A stretch of 64,000 nucleotides of DNA from Capitulum mitella (lineage: Eukaryota; Arthropoda; Thecostraca; Pollicipedomorpha; Pollicipedidae), in the NCBI GenBank assembly GCA_030062745.1, contig CP099841.1, forward strand, positions 5,268,923 to 5,332,922. The letters are read 5' to 3'. Of this stretch, positions 48,954 to 62,089 are shown piece by piece. Positions within the stretch are counted from its first letter, which is position 1; each line of letters begins with the position of its first letter. The notes beneath the pieces were generated by a model, which was given only the letters and a program-made list of their open reading frames with translations, searched no databases and was not told the DNA's origin. Both the position numbers and the translations under genes were made by a program.

Positions 48954-49104
48954 GTAGAGGAAAATTATTTACACTGTGAGATGCGGAAATAATGCCACAG
49001 AGGATGCACCAAGTTTTAGGTGGATCCAACAAACTGTTAGGAAATTATCTTTGGAAAACCTTGGTGGGTGCTGCATCGCTGCCCCCCATACCGGCAATAG
49101 TTAT

Positions 49105-50689
49105 AAAGTTGCCCCTCCAATTGAGCAATTCATGGAAGATCTCAAAATTTCTGTTTGTCGGGACTGTACTTGATTCATCGGGATGCTGGCATTTCCAGGA
49201 GCCCAAACTGCCTTTCTTTACAATGCTTGCGTCAAAATTGACTATACGATAATGGAAAACCATACTTTATTCGCTACCAGCTTTAACATCACAAAAAAAT
49301 TATAACTGTCTTGTTGAGAACACGTAACACCTTATTCATCTGATTACCGGAATTGGAACACGTAAATGCATGAAGCGGGTGTCACATAATACACATTCAG
49401 CTAGTAAGCGGTGAACAAATATTTTAGGCATGACAAAAAGATATACAGAATCAGCAGATGAACGATATTGTTTGACAGCACAACAGGCCATACGATAACA
49501 CATTCGAATCGAACGATTATAATCTGGCCTCTCAACGTATCTTTCTAATTTCACGACGAAATTGGTGTCTCGATTGGGCTTGAAACATCAACCTTGTTTC
49601 GCTTGTCTCGAAACAACAAATACATTATCAGAGACTTTAATACATGCCGTTGTTGTTGACAACTGCAATGTGCATATTTATAAACATCTGCTTGGTGGGA
49701 CACACCTGGCAGAAAAAAAACATTTTACCACTTACCAGTTTTTACCGACAGTAAGGAACATGGCATCGATACAATGCGACAGCATGTTTCTTGATGCTAC
49801 GGACGGCGCCGCCAGTTTCCTTCCTGAATATGCTTCATCTCATTGTTATTCCGCACGGCGCGGACCACTTCCTAAGCCTGCAATAAATCACAAATATCCC
49901 GATTGCAATCGACCCCATACCGCTGCACCTGCAGCTAACAATGGCGTAAGGATGGAGGCCGGTCGACACGCAGGTGGCCCGTCCTCTGGCCCAGACGACC
50001 GGTCTTCAGAGCTCAACGGTCCGCTGTGACGCGCGTAGTCATGAGGAGGCGCCTCGGACGCGAGGCCCGAATACCCCGGCCACTGCCCCGCAACGTCTGC
50101 AAGGGGCGTTGTGTTACGACGTCCAGCAGCGGCCAGAAGTCACGCGATGTTTTACCAGACACCCTGAACAGCCTTGCAGGAATTGTTTAGATCGCATGAT
50201 AATGTTTTAGAAATGACGCTGACAACGTGCTGAAGATTGCAATTTTTCTTGCTGATTTATAACAATTTGCCACATGGTGCATTCAACAGTTTGTCGGAGA
50301 AACACTGAACATAATGAAGAACCATTCGGTCGAGGGATAAACATGGTTGATTTAATTGGATCTGTGCATACATCGCTTAAGAGCTGGGCTTTATATGTCA
50401 CATAAGGATAAGAAAAGGTCAATGACCACAGCATACCAATCATAATTATCTTCCAAGTAAGACTGCTCCATTTTAAGACTTCTGAAAACCAGCAAAATAC
50501 GAGTTATCTCATCAAACCGGTGTAGACTATCTGCTGTATTAAGCTAATGAAACATTGGGAATCTATCCCTTTGAAACCGAACGACAAATTCATCTGCCGC
50601 GCCTATCCCATCGAGTCCGCGCACTTCCACTGCGCACCTGCTCTATCTCCAATCCGTCCACCGCCTTCCCTGCGAAAGAAGCGCAATCC
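49105..50689. other. No gene recognised
   Basis: Mixed DNA. A 155-aa frame at 49562-50029 has no recognisable domain; the part near 49.95-50.12 kb is moderately CpG-rich. Confidence 0.4.
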
Positions 50690-50990
50690 TCTCCCCTCAG
50701 CTGAGCCATTCGATGACGTTCGGGAGACGAAGGGCGCGGTGCCACCCTCCTCCCCCTTCTCGGCTGGGGGGAGGAAGCAGCAGACCTGTTACCGACCCGC
50801 TAGGCCTGCGGGCCCAGACGGAGGCAGCCAGGCCGGCAGCGGGCCGGTCGGCACGGCTCTGCCAGCCGGCGCCGGGCCGCGGCGTGCCGGCGTCCGGCCC
50901 GGCCGCGGCATAACTCAGCGCCAGGTCCATTAGCGGCCGTTTGCAGTTGGCGCTCCTTGCCGGCCGCCGGCGTCGACGACCGCCGCCGAC
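50690..50990. other. CpG-rich GC island 7
   Basis: CpG-dense DNA followed by ccattagcggccg at about 50.93 kb. Short frames on both strands are compositional. Confidence 0.55.
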
Positions 50991-51067
50991 AGTCTGAAGG
51001 ATGGGGCAGATTGACGTGCCTCCGCTAACAGACTCGGTGTCAACATGCCGATGCGGAGATTGATGTC

Positions 51068-51487
51068 CTGCTGTCTGCTCAGGACTGCAAACTCACAAAT
51101 GCATATTTTAAAGTGAAAACTAAAGCTTTTTCTAATAGCTGCATTACAAATATCGGCAATTTCCCTTCCCAAACAGTTAGGACATGCATGGTGTAAAGGG
51201 CACCTCTCGATCAAGTTGTCGATGATTCCATGATGCATGACTCGTCACAGCGCGTATTAGTAAAGATCTCGTAACTGATTCAAGCTTACAAATGCATGTT
51301 TTCAGTAGAAAACTAAAGCTTCTGTTGATAGATGTAGTACAAATATCAGTAATTTACGTTACCAACTAGTTAGGGCAAGCATGGCATGAAGCAGATGTTG
51401 TCAACAAGTTGTCGATAGCTCCATGATGGCTCCATGATCACTGTGCGAATCAGTAAAGTTTTCGTAACTGATGCATGTTTTAAGATA
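51068..51487. repeat. Family G, inverted partial copy duplicated in tandem
   Basis: Two ~200-bp units (about 51068-51262 and 51263-51487) share acaaatgcat, aaaactaaagctt, tacaaatatc and aagttgtcgat. Each is the reverse complement of the 3' part of the G copy at 53.3-53.4 kb (catcatggga ccatcgacaacttgtt). Confidence 0.75.
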
Positions 51488-51489
51488 TC

Positions 51490-52149
51490 ATTTACTTCAT
51501 TTTTGTCGCGAATTTATTTCTTCTACAGCGATGGGGGTCTGCGAGCCGAACCACTTGTTGAGTTACAAAATCGACTGGCTGCTTAAACATAAGATCGTCG
51601 CACGAAAACAAAAAAAAACATGCATTAGGCTCGCAGAAAAAGAGCCATTTAAATTAAAACATGCTCAAATTCCAGTTTGTTTGAGGACAGTCATCTCAGT
51701 AACTTTTACCCCTGGTCTGCATGAAGGCCTTTTGAGATAACCTAAATCTTCCCGTAAGTTTTTGCTAACTTATTGACAAAATTACGCATTTAAATATCGC
51801 CAAAACACTGAGTAGGATTTTGTGCATTTACACCTACATGCCTTCATGCATGTTTTCTTGAATGCCTAAACTGTTAATCAATTAAGTGCATTTTGGAAGC
51901 AAAAACAGTGTGCCATATGAACTATGACCAGTTTATATAAGCTATACATTTCATAAAAGTGTGAGCTGTATTCAAGCAAGTAGACAAGCAAGCATTTAAA
52001 ACCCTGGTTTGTTTAGACTGTATTATCGTGTTCGCTTGCTCCATCGCTTACTTCATTTGAACAGTGACCAGTCATACGTGTGCCTTCACGGCAGGGAACA
52101 GTGGTTGGTGCATGTAGCCCTCACTCTATGTTAGGTTAAATGTTCTAGT
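51490..52149. other. No gene recognised
   Basis: AT-rich DNA between family G copies; probably further decayed parts of the same repeats. Confidence 0.4.
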
Positions 52150-52870
52150 TTTTTTTTGGACAGCGAACGAGTGAAGCAAAGTAACGAAGTCGTAGAACAA
52201 TTAATGACTACGGTTATCGATGAAAGTTCAAGGTTCTAGTTTTTCGGACGAGGCGAACGAGCCAAGGGAGTGAACGAAATCATATAACAATCGATAACAA
52301 CTGGTGTTCGAGTGTCTGCTTGCTTGCCTGAATGTGATATACAGACAAGTCCTGAATTAAGCTTCATTCATCGATAATTTTGTTGAGCATGGAAATGTCT
52401 GAAAATTAACCAATGCTTAGGCGATGTTTAAACCTTTAATATTACTTGCGAATTATTACAAAATGCACTTATTTGGAAATTTTAATTGTTCAAAACACCT
52501 TAACGCATATCTACAGGAGAAACTGCCCGAGACAACTTCCATTGTTGAGACGAAAAACTGCGTATATTTTGATGGGAATAACTGCATTGTTCTGTGGACT
52601 AGTGCGACTTTTCTTCTTTCTTATTACGAGCTCATGCTTTAGCAGCCAAGCGATTTTGTGCAGATGTCCCTCATCAAGCAGCTTGGTTGGAAAAGACCCA
52701 TTGAATGTAGATGAAAAAGATTTGTGGCAACAGTTAAATGAAGCACATTTTAAAGCATGCGTCGATTATGAGAAGTACACTGCTCCGAACTGAGTGACTA
52801 GCCTTACATCATGGGAACATCTCGTGTTCACGTCTGCTTCATGCCATGCATGCTTGAGATATCCAAATTA
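52150..52870. repeat. Family G repeat, copy 2
   Basis: Nearly the full set of blocks seen at 44.44-45.11 kb in the same order and orientation, including cgagctcatgctttagcagccaag and gtccctcatcaagcagcttgg. Confidence 0.8.
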
Positions 52871-52999
52871 TATAAAGTAATATAAATGTGTAAGATATTT
52901 GTATATGTAACGTATTCACTTATATAGATGCATATATGTACGTAACATCAGTGTATAATACATGGCATATACAAAAATATAGTTTATTTATCTAAACGT

Positions 53000-53420
53000 A
53001 TAACATTATTCAAAAATGCACGAGGATGGAACTTAAATCGTCTCGAATGTCTCACCGCAGTTCGCATGAAAACATTCCTGACGTGGCTCACTTAACAGGA
53101 ACTGAAATTCTGCCTACTTTAATTCGAATAACTGAATTGTTCTGCGGGCCTGACGTAACTCTTCTTTTCCCATGCCATGATTCACGTTACCGCAGTCAAC
53201 CGATTGTCTGCGGGGTTCGCTCGTAAGGCGTCTTGGCTGATACTGCCTGCAGATGGGGTAAATTCGTTGTAAAAGTTAGGCATTACATATTTCAAGGCAT
53301 GTATTTATTATCGGAAGAACACAGAATCGAGCTGAATGACCAGTCATACATGCATCATGGGACCATCGACAACTTGTTCTCGACATCTGCTTCATACCAT
53401 ACATGTCCTAATTAGTTCAT
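53000..53420. repeat. Family G repeat, copy 3 (3' part)
   Basis: Contains gaattgttctgcgggcctgacgtaac, cgcagtcaaccgattgtctgcg and catcatgggaccatcgacaac, matching the 3' half of copies 1 and 2. Confidence 0.7.
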
Positions 53421-54029
53421 TATTAACGCAGATTGTGCGAACAAAGCGAGTGAAAGCAGCCCCACAGTCAATGAAAACGACCAAAATTCTAGCCATCGAG
53501 GACCTCAAAGTCTTGGAGTCACTTCATTTTCGTAAACTCCGTCGACCTCTTAATATTGATGCTACGTCTTGGTATATAATTTAGGCCTACGGGAGAAGGA
53601 GCTCATTGTGCGATTTTTGTTGTCTTTTACTCTAACCTACGTGCAGTAGGTTAGTGAATTTGACTGAGAAGGATGGAAATACATAGCATGCCTTAGATGA
53701 TGTAGAATCGCACTGTTATATAGCTGTTGGTTTTTGTCCTTGTCGGTATGCGTTGTCTAAACTTGCAATTGATGCGCTTAATCATGGTGGGCTAAAATAA
53801 ATAGCGGAGCCTAGGTTCCGTCGATTTTGATGTAATTTATGGTACTTCCCTGTTCATGTTGGTGTTTGCAGTTCGGAGGTCTGCCGTTTTTGACTGACGT
53901 GTGATTTAACTTTTCGAGTTTTGCAGCACAATTCCTTGTCACTCCTGAAGATGGGCTATAGCTGATACGGCGGGTCCATCTTAACATAAAGTTTTCCTTG
54001 GCATAGAGAGTCTTGCCTGTTTTAATAAT

Positions 54030-54620
54030 CAAGTCGATGAGACCAGAGTTCTGAAGCTGCTTTGCTTCCTTGCTTGGTTGCTTCCTGGCTTGTCTGAATG
54101 CAGTTCACAGACATCTCTTGAATTGTGCTTCCTTGGTCAACAGTACTGATAGCCAAATAAATGGCTCAAAATCGACGGGTGCTTGGACTGACTTTAAGCC
54201 GGTTGTGGGGACCATATATCGTCCCAAAAAATCTTAAGGCTAATCGTGTGAGAATATTGCTAATATAATTCCCTTACAGAAAACTGGAAATTGTGCATAT
54301 TTCATGAACCATATTGCTCTGCGAGGCTAATGTAACTTTTCTGTTTTCATCTTTCGAGCTAATTCTCCAACACCACACTGATTTTCTGCGACAGGCTCTC
54401 ACCTGAAAGCTGGAGTGACAGAGATTCCTAACTATAGATGAAAGTGAATTTGTGGGAAAAATAAAGTAGTTTTTACTTTAAAACGTACATCAGTATTCAG
54501 TTATAAGAAGTGTGCTGGTTCCAGTTAAGTGTCAAGTCAAATACCAATGTAAGTATTGACAAACAGCTCAACATATCTCCTTCACGCTAGATATGTCCTG
54601 ACTTGTTCATTATATTCTCC
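54030..54620. repeat. Family G repeat, copy 4
   Basis: gttctgaagctgctttgcttccttgc, ttggtcaacagtactgata and attgctctgcgaggctaatgtaac correspond to the blocks in copy 1. More diverged than copy 2. Confidence 0.65.
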
Positions 54621-54989
54621 ATTTCAAGGATATTTTTGTTAACAGTTCTCCACGTTTGCTGCTGAGGCCCGGTTATACTGCGTCCAATGTTGAAAGTGCT
54701 TTTGATTACTACTGACATCCAAACATTTTTCGCACCCCATTTCCCGTTCAGTAGGCAGTCACCGTTGGAAAATTCTTGGGGCGCATGTTCATATCAGTTT
54801 AAATGTTTTTTGCTCCCAGCTATAATTGTCAACTGTCAACTCTCTTAGCCGCCGCCACACCCCTCCCAAAAAATAATAATGGAGGACAACATGGGAACTG
54901 TAAGGGAACCGGCGGACCTCAGTAATCCACCTACAGCCCTGTGGCCACTCCACATGACGCAACTCCGCTTACCATGAAGCCATCTGCGG

Positions 54990-55290
54990 TTTATCCGACG
55001 CCAGCTGGCGCGGCGATGCCACCGTCGACCGATGTGTCACATTGCCATGGCAACGCGTCGCCGCGTCGGTGGGGACGGGGCGGGTCTCCGTCGAGCAGTG
55101 GGTGGTCCCTGACACTCGCCGACCGTCAGCAGCCAAAATGGCCGGCTCTTTTGGGAGGGGCGCCGGCAGACGCTTGTTGCGTCGACGATGAAACGCTCGG
55201 CTGGCCCAACTAAGGAGCTTAGCTTTGTTTATGGAGACAGACGAGTTGGCGCCCGGAAGCAGCCGAGTGAAAATAGCCACCCGCGCACCG
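54990..55290. other. GC-rich block with near-consensus X-box
   Basis: Moderately CpG-rich. ATTGCCATGGCAAC at 55041-55054 differs from the palindromic RFX site GTTGCCATGGCAAC only at its first base. Frames of 90 aa (+) and 142 aa (minus) have no domain. Confidence 0.5.
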
Positions 55291-56149
55291 GAACGGTGGA
55301 AGCTGTGGTTGGACTTCAAGCAAACCACGTTATGCCAAGGAAGCAGGTCGCTTGAAAAATGTGCAGTGAAAAGAAACGCGATGTGAATTAAATTCATTGA
55401 GTTGATAGCTTGTTGCCCAAATTAGGATCAGATGTTTCTTATTACGCAGAAGGACCATCAGTTCACACTGAGATATTGAACTATTCCGAATTTCTTACAG
55501 CATCGTTCGTAGACAACCAAACTACCATGAAGTGCCATACGCCATAGCCGTACAAGATTTCAAGCATCCCTCTTTCCTCCGATCACCGCCTTTATTATCT
55601 CCGTAACTCCGGACCAAATACAGCTGACACGCAACGTTTTTGGAGGAGAGAATAAGCTTAAAAAAACTCTCAGGTTGAGTTAGTAGTGGTCCCGTAATAT
55701 ATCCATGAAATTGTCTGAATTATAGAGGGAATATTGTTAATATGAAAATGTTTACACATATGAACACTGTATTTATGTTCGTTTTGTCTTGAGGCAGAGT
55801 TCAAGGTAAAGAGTTTGCCTAGTGTACTGTTGTCATTTTCTGATTATATGAAAGCTTGATGAAACGTATCAGTCGATGAAGGAGATGTCTCTGAGCGAGT
55901 ATTTCAAAGGAATGAGTTCCTCGCCTGATGATTCAATCAAATCAAATTAATTCAAACAGCCTTCAAAGAAAGAACGCATCTTAATTTCTCAAATTACATC
56001 TCTTAAATTAAATTCTGACAGTATGGCGAAGGAACCGGAGAGAAAAATGAAAACAGAATAGTATTAATTTCTACCATTTGCATTCTTGGCAGCTTTCCGT
56101 ACTGCAGCCCAGTAATCTATTAACAGGTCTAATCTCCAATGCAAATGGC
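55291..56149. other. No gene recognised
   Basis: AT-rich spacer, nothing of note. Confidence 0.45.
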
Positions 56150-56490
56150 CTGGGAGGCGCTGGAGCGTGCTAAGCTGGGTTATCTGAGGCTCGAACAGGC
56201 CGGGACCACCGCGCCAAAGCCGTCTTCATTGCACTGTTGCACCAGGTACCGTACGGCGCGCCTGTGGCGGCGCCAAACACGGCTCCTCTCGGATTGCACG
56301 GGGCCGCCGCGGCGGCCGTCTTTCGGCTCGTCCCCGCCTGTTCGGACACCGTCCTGGGCCTGTTATCAGGCGTCCCGCTGGCACCGAGGTGCAGGCGGCG
56401 CTGCATCCTCACCGCTGCCGACAGCGGCGCGGCAGACGGCTGCAGGAACACGAGAGCGGGGCAGGTCAGACCTAGAGTCTGATCAGGCCC
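56150..56490. other. CpG-rich GC island 8
   Basis: CpG-dense with ggggccgccgcggcggccg near 56.31 kb. Frames of 123 aa (+) and 93 aa (minus) overlap and are compositional. Confidence 0.55.
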
Positions 56491-56814
56491 GAGACGGAGG
56501 TGATGTTTGAGACTCTGCCCTCACGCTAGCATGGCGGAGACTGCCTGGTTCTGCAGAATGCGGCTGCATTGGGCACTAAGGCACAGTGCGAAATGCGGTT
56601 CCGTGCGTCGCAGGCTAAGAATAGGTCGGCCATGTGTGAGTGTTGCATGGATTTTGCTTGTTTTTGGTCATCCATGTTCCGACAGCAACACGAGATGTGG
56701 ATGGTTATGCTCTGTAAAGAAAGTTAGTGATGGGTCAAACACTTTTTATCTGCATTTGAGCTATACTTATTGTTTTATCTTGTTCGAAACTTTCATTTGA
56801 AACGAAATGTTGCG

Positions 56815-57790
56815 TTTTTTCGCCTTTTGCCCTTTTTCAAGATCTGAAGTCCTGTTGACGACGTTTCTTGTGATTCCATGTATGATGTGTAAAAACTGGC
56901 CTAACCCTGTTCCCGTGCCCATATCGCTATCACTCACTGTTATAACAGTGTGGGGGGGGGGGGCTTGTTCGGCCCCTCTTCCAGAGATCTCGAGAACAAC
57001 CCGTCTGATTTCATCGCAAAGAACAGCAATCGATTTGCCCTGGCATAAACTGCACTTTTCTAAAACGAAATGGAGAAAATCTTGTAAGGCATAGATACAG
57101 ATGGGCAAAAAAGCCAGAAAGGGGGTATTTCTGACTTAATATATAACTCCCATGTTTATTGACCGATTTTGATGCTATGGGCATAAATCGAGAGCTAATC
57201 AACTGAACTTCCACTTTGGCCTATACGTTCCACAGGCGCTTACGGGGCTTGGAAAATGGAAGAAATATGTTTTTGGACGACTGAATTAACATGCAAGTTT
57301 GAAACTGTTTTTAGCTTTAAGTACTCATTCCTTATTTCAGAAGCCCAAATCGTAATACATTGTTCGTATAATGTCGGCATATGCGGCGTCAGGGGCATCA
57401 AAAGGGGGTAACTGTTATGGTCGCATGTTCATCAAGTTAACTGACGATCATTGACCTCGAATGGTCTCGGTTACCCTCAGCATCACATGGAATGGCCTTG
57501 GGATCATTTCATAGTCGACTAGATTTCTTAGTCTTGTTTATGACTTGTGATGTGGGATACACGCACAGACATTTTACGTCACTTCTGTAATGGCCTCAGG
57601 TCAAAAGCAAGGTCTTTTTTGTTGGCGGCGTTATTTACCTACACACGTAGATAATCTTTTAAACTCTTTCTCAAAATCTCTATTTTTGGAAGTTATTTCC
57701 TTTTAAATTCAATTACAGGCTAAAAATGAAGTGTGCTACCTCCAAAAAATGTAACCTGATTCCATCCCTGGAGAAATTAAAGTAAAAAAA
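56815..57790. mobile_element. Single-arm copy of family E
   Basis: Same orientation as the right arm of the 20.4-22.7-kb foldback; shares cagagatctcgagaacaaccc, ttattgaccgattttgatgctat, cggcgtcaggggcatcaaaagg and the terminal part ctgattccatccctgg. A poly-G run lies at about 56951-56962. Confidence 0.75.
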
Positions 57791-58539
57791 TTTGACACAT
57801 ACATACAAAGATTAGAAAGGAAAAATCGCTCATTTTTGTGACAGCTTCAGAAACCTTTAAACTGGCGAGCAAAAGACCGGAGCGGAAGGGGTTTCTGAAA
57901 CCCCTTCCATACGGAAATCGGGTTAAGCTACGTTACCCCGGCTTTCTCGATACTGGGAGCCACACATATCTTCCAATGTTAACTGGAAGCAAATTGCAGG
58001 ATTTGTTTCCAGTGTTTGAATACAGCACATTTATAAACCCCGCTCAAACAGAAAACAAAGTGGTTACCATGGGACGCTCAATGAAGACCACCGCTTATCT
58101 CGGCCGGGCTGATGGACGGAGGTGGAGGCGAGCTGTTTGACGGCGGCCCGAGATTTATTTGACAGAGATTGCGGTGAAGCAAACACCGAAGGGAGTGTCC
58201 GGATGACAGCCCGTGGGATATTGTCACAGCCTTAGAGCAACACTTGACAAAGCTTGCAAGACGCGGTTCTTGTGTCCTGATCTTGATGCAACGCGAGTCT
58301 GTGGGATTAAGGAACCGTGTGATTATGTCACCAGCTGACGCGCCATGAAGGCCCAGCAGAAGAGGCTCGGTTGTTCTGAGAAGCAGTGTGCATCGAAATA
58401 CTGACTGCCATTGTCATGGATTTGGCTGTCCCCGGCAGAACTTTCAGGAGAGGAACAAAACAAGGCTGGTGACGGTCATCAATAATTTCTCTAGAATGTT
58501 TAGCCAAATTGCCATGTAATCAAGATCGAGCAATGTATA
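57791..58539. other. No gene recognised
   Basis: Contains a 100-aa frame (57838-58140) without known motifs. Confidence 0.4.
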
Positions 58540-58990
58540 CATAAGCTGTGACGAAGTGGACGAAAAATGCAGTCAATCAGAGTGCGCCAATGCAGTCATA
58601 CAACAGATGAAACTAGAGAAAGGCTCCAATGCTCGTTTTCTTGTTTGATTGACTGCTATCCACAGATGTCTCAGCAATTACGGTTGCATGATCAACAGTG
58701 CTGATACCAAGGGGAATGTCCCAAAGCTAGTCGTTGTTTAAACTTGATATAAACTTCTAACATTATTGAAGTAACGGTAACAAAATCCATGTATGATTAA
58801 GGAAGTTCGCCATATTTTTCTTTAATCCGACGCACTGGGAGTGCTTTGTTAAAATGGTCTTGTAAATACACACAGAATGAAATTTTGTCCGTCTACTGGG
58901 TGCGAAACCGGAAAGCAGCTGATCATTGAGGTCGGCAGTCTGCAAGCGCAAAGTTCATCAAAGTTCGTGACCTGTCATGATATGTTTTTT
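58540..58990. repeat. Family G repeat, copy 5 (5' part)
   Basis: gctccaatgctcgttttcttgtttg and tgcatgatcaacagtgctgatac match the 5' blocks of copies 1 and 4. The 3' part is eroded. Confidence 0.5.
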
Positions 58991-59239
58991 CCTGGATGAG
59001 GGCAATGCACTCCTGGTCATCTGTTCATGGGTGACGGCACAAAAAAAACTAAAAGTTTGGGATTATCCATTGTGACTTTTAAGTCTGGACTCGAACTGCA
59101 CATATATATGCTCGCGTTATTAGAGACGGCATCTGAGAGGGCATTCATAGCTGTTTCGCTTGGTGAAGGTTTGCGGCATACGTTGTATTTCGTTTCATCC
59201 TCTTCTGTTTATTATCATTCCTGAGCTATAAATCGGACC

Positions 59240-59530
59240 CCGTCAAACCGCCGCCATTCCACCGAGCTAACAGGCCTTGCGAGGTCCAGGCGTCGATAGT
59301 TCCATCGCACGTCCATTCGCAGACCAAATGGGTCACGTTCGAGTCGTTCGACGTGCTCGCATCTCGCCTGATGTGCCGCTGGAGAGCGGGGGTAACGGTA
59401 GCGACCCGCCCCACGCCGGGGAAGAGATGGCAATAATCCGTTCCGGACGATCGTCGCTGGCGTGTCCGCGGCGCCGGGTTACGCGCGACTGGGCCGTCGG
59501 AGTCGACGGCGGGGACGGTAAGTACGGCAG
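59240..59530. other. CpG-rich GC island 9
   Basis: Moderate CpG island with overlapping frames on both strands, none recognisable. Confidence 0.5.
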
Positions 59531-60199
59531 CTGGCAGGCTGTCCTCGTTGTGTGCCCACTTACCTGAGAAGAATGGTTGAGCCTCAGAGTATGAGAAAAT
59601 GATGAGGAACCAAGGGCTGAACGTTTTGAGATTTTCACGGAAACCTATACTCGAATGTCACTGAGTCTCTTCAAAGCAGTGATCCTATCCTTAAGTCCTA
59701 AAATCCTAGGAGTGACGTGTCACGAGTTTTTGGAAACCAATTACGCAGCGTATCAACAGCCTGGATGGAGACATTCGCTACTGTCGCCTCATTCAATGTC
59801 AGGCGAAACGGTGAGCAGGTGGCCTCGATATTTATGCTCAGCAGCTAGAAATAAACGGGTACCAGCTGAACGCTCTGCCCAGCTGTGCTGACGTATGTAC
59901 ATGGGTGTGACCGCGAAGGTTATGGTGTGTCGGTGTGATCAGTCCTCGTGTGAGCACACCGTGTGTTCTCCAGGCGACGCCTTCACGGGAAGGCCCCATA
60001 ACCGTCCGTGGTGGACGAGCTCTTTGTGTGGCGTCAGAGGCCGTGGTAACTGCCCTTGAAGCAGCCTTTCAAAATGCTTATGAGACACATACTGGAACGC
60101 TAAATGCAAGGAGTCCTGGCCGTATGACTGGTAAATCATCGTCCCTGGCTGATTGTGATATCCAGATGCTTGTGAAAGCAGGCAGATCCCGTGCTGTTC

Positions 60200-60645
60200 C
60201 GCCTCGCAAGACAAAACGAGCCGCAAAGGCCCGCGCGATCGCTAGGTCTCCTGACCTCGGCCCGCCGCCGTAGCTCACACTGTCACCGCGGCCCATCGTC
60301 CTCCGGTGCCGGAGAAACAGCGCGGCTGCCATCGGCCGTGGCGACCGCGCCGCTGAATAATTCATGGCGCCGCCGCCGTCAGTCGGTGTCGGGACCGACT
60401 CTCGCGGCCGATCGGATCGGCGGTGGCTCTCCGCCGCCCCGCGACGCTGCACGGGCCGTCCAGAAGTCCGCCGCCTGCCAGGTCGACAGGTGTCCGTGTC
60501 GCGCCGTGTCACGGGTCGACGACCCCGGAACGGGTCCGAAGGCCGACCCCGGAGCCGGCCTGTGGCGACCGGCAGCTTTCAGTTCGATCACTGCCACACC
60601 AGCTGGTGACTGCGCACTGCGCAGCCTGGCCGCACCGATCTGCAG
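60200..60645. other. CpG-rich GC island 10
   Basis: CpG-dense; contains gctgaataattcatggcgcc at about 60.35 kb, resembling the gctgaatattcagc motif of island 4. The 170-aa + frame and 144-aa minus frame overlap and show no domain. Confidence 0.55.
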
Positions 60646-60776
60646 ACCGCGAAACGTTTACCGCGCAGAGGCTATGACTCGCAGTTTATTTAGACAACGC
60701 TGACCTTAGTGTTGGTGTACTGGTGTTCTCAATAATGAGCTAGACTGGTTGCAGCGCCATCGTTATTCTCGCGAAC

Positions 60777-61034
60777 TGGCTATCAGGTTGAAAAAGATCG
60801 TTCATTGTCGAAGTTAGGAGTAAAAGCTATCACGGCATGAACTACTCAGGTAGCTCAACAGCTGGCAGCAACAAGTAATGAGTGAATCAAAAACGACGTG
60901 CCTGATGCTAAACAATCGGCCATCAGAGTGAAAAAGATTGGACGCTTTCGGAGTAGGGGATTCAAGCTTAAACTACTTAGGCAGCTCAACGGCTGGCAGC
61001 AACAAAGAATAAATGAATTAAAAAGACGTGCCTG
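60777..61034. repeat. Two-copy tandem duplication, unit ~130-140 bp
   Basis: ggttgaaaaagat ... cagctggcagcaacaa ... cgacgtgcctg recurs as agtgaaaaagat ... cggctggcagcaacaa ... agacgtgcctg. Confidence 0.7.
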
Positions 61035-61039
61035 CAAGA

Positions 61040-62089
61040 CATCTGCAACGTTCGAGAGTCACGTCAAATCCTCTGCGTGCCATGCTTTGGTATGTTGGGG
61101 CGTGTCAGGACCGCAAACCAGCAACACAGCCATGGAGCATGGCTCCTTACAAACGACGGGTGACAGGCCATTCGGCCGCCTTAGCGCGGATGAGGCTTGG
61201 CCGGATGGGATCAGGTATTCCGCTGGTGACTCAGAGGGCTCAAGTGCTGTCGGCGCCCACACCACCGGATGGGCTTAGCGGTTTTGAGGAGGCCAATTCG
61301 CGCCCGCTGTTGGCTCAACCCGAGATCTCTGCAAATGCAAATACGGCGTGCACGTGAGAGTGCCATTCAATTACCATCAGCGTGCAAAAACCAACGTCGG
61401 GCGTTTACTGACTGTCCGACACGGCCAGCTCGAAGACATGACTCTGCATCCGCTGCCGCGAATCCAGCGCGCTTTGGCGTGTGATGCGTTTGATGGTAAC
61501 GGCGCGTTGGAATTTTTGTTGGGCGTACACCCGAGTAGTTCTGGGGCTGAAACACGACAAAGCTTTCAGTCAGATAAGCAGGCGTGAATCCTAAATTTGC
61601 ATTCCATTTGACATTCCTAAGACATCGATCATGCCGTTTTAGCAAGCCTCCTCATAGGTTATGGGTATAGGAAAGGTTGGGTCAGGCACAACTAGCACGT
61701 AGCCCCTAGCTCTTTAATAGCAGCCTTCCAGTTCTTTAATCGTGTCATATGTCGTCAAGTGCGGAGCGCATAAAACGGATACGAAGTACCCTACTGATGC
61801 ATTTTGCAGTGTTTTTTTTTCAGTGGGAGCTGTTCAGAGGTACCGTAAGGTAATAATGACATACGAGCATGAAGCGTGAATAATTGATTTAATGTCCTAC
61901 TGCAAACCAATGCAGCCATGCAAGCTTATGCTTGATGTGTCTCTATGATACAGTTTGAGTTAAATAAGGAATGTTCTGCTGCACTTGCGCAAGAGCACGC
62001 TTATCAGCCAAACAGTTGAAAAGAAAACGTAATCCAACATCTTCCTTTGCCATCGAAAACACCCTTTCTATTATTCTCAGAAAGGCGTG
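61040..62089. other. No gene recognised
   Basis: Intermediate-composition spacer between the tandem duplication and island 11. Confidence 0.4.

Larger units (their letters stand above)
46535..49100. mobile_element. piggyBac-like element B, interrupted by a nested hAT-like element
   Basis: The left end ccctttctcgtacaggg with preceding TTAG, and the right end next to TTAT, are decayed versions of element A's termini and TTAA duplications. Blocks between them match element A in order, except for the insert at 46897-48160. Without that insert the length is about 1.3 kb, the same as A. No transposase. Confidence 0.82.
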
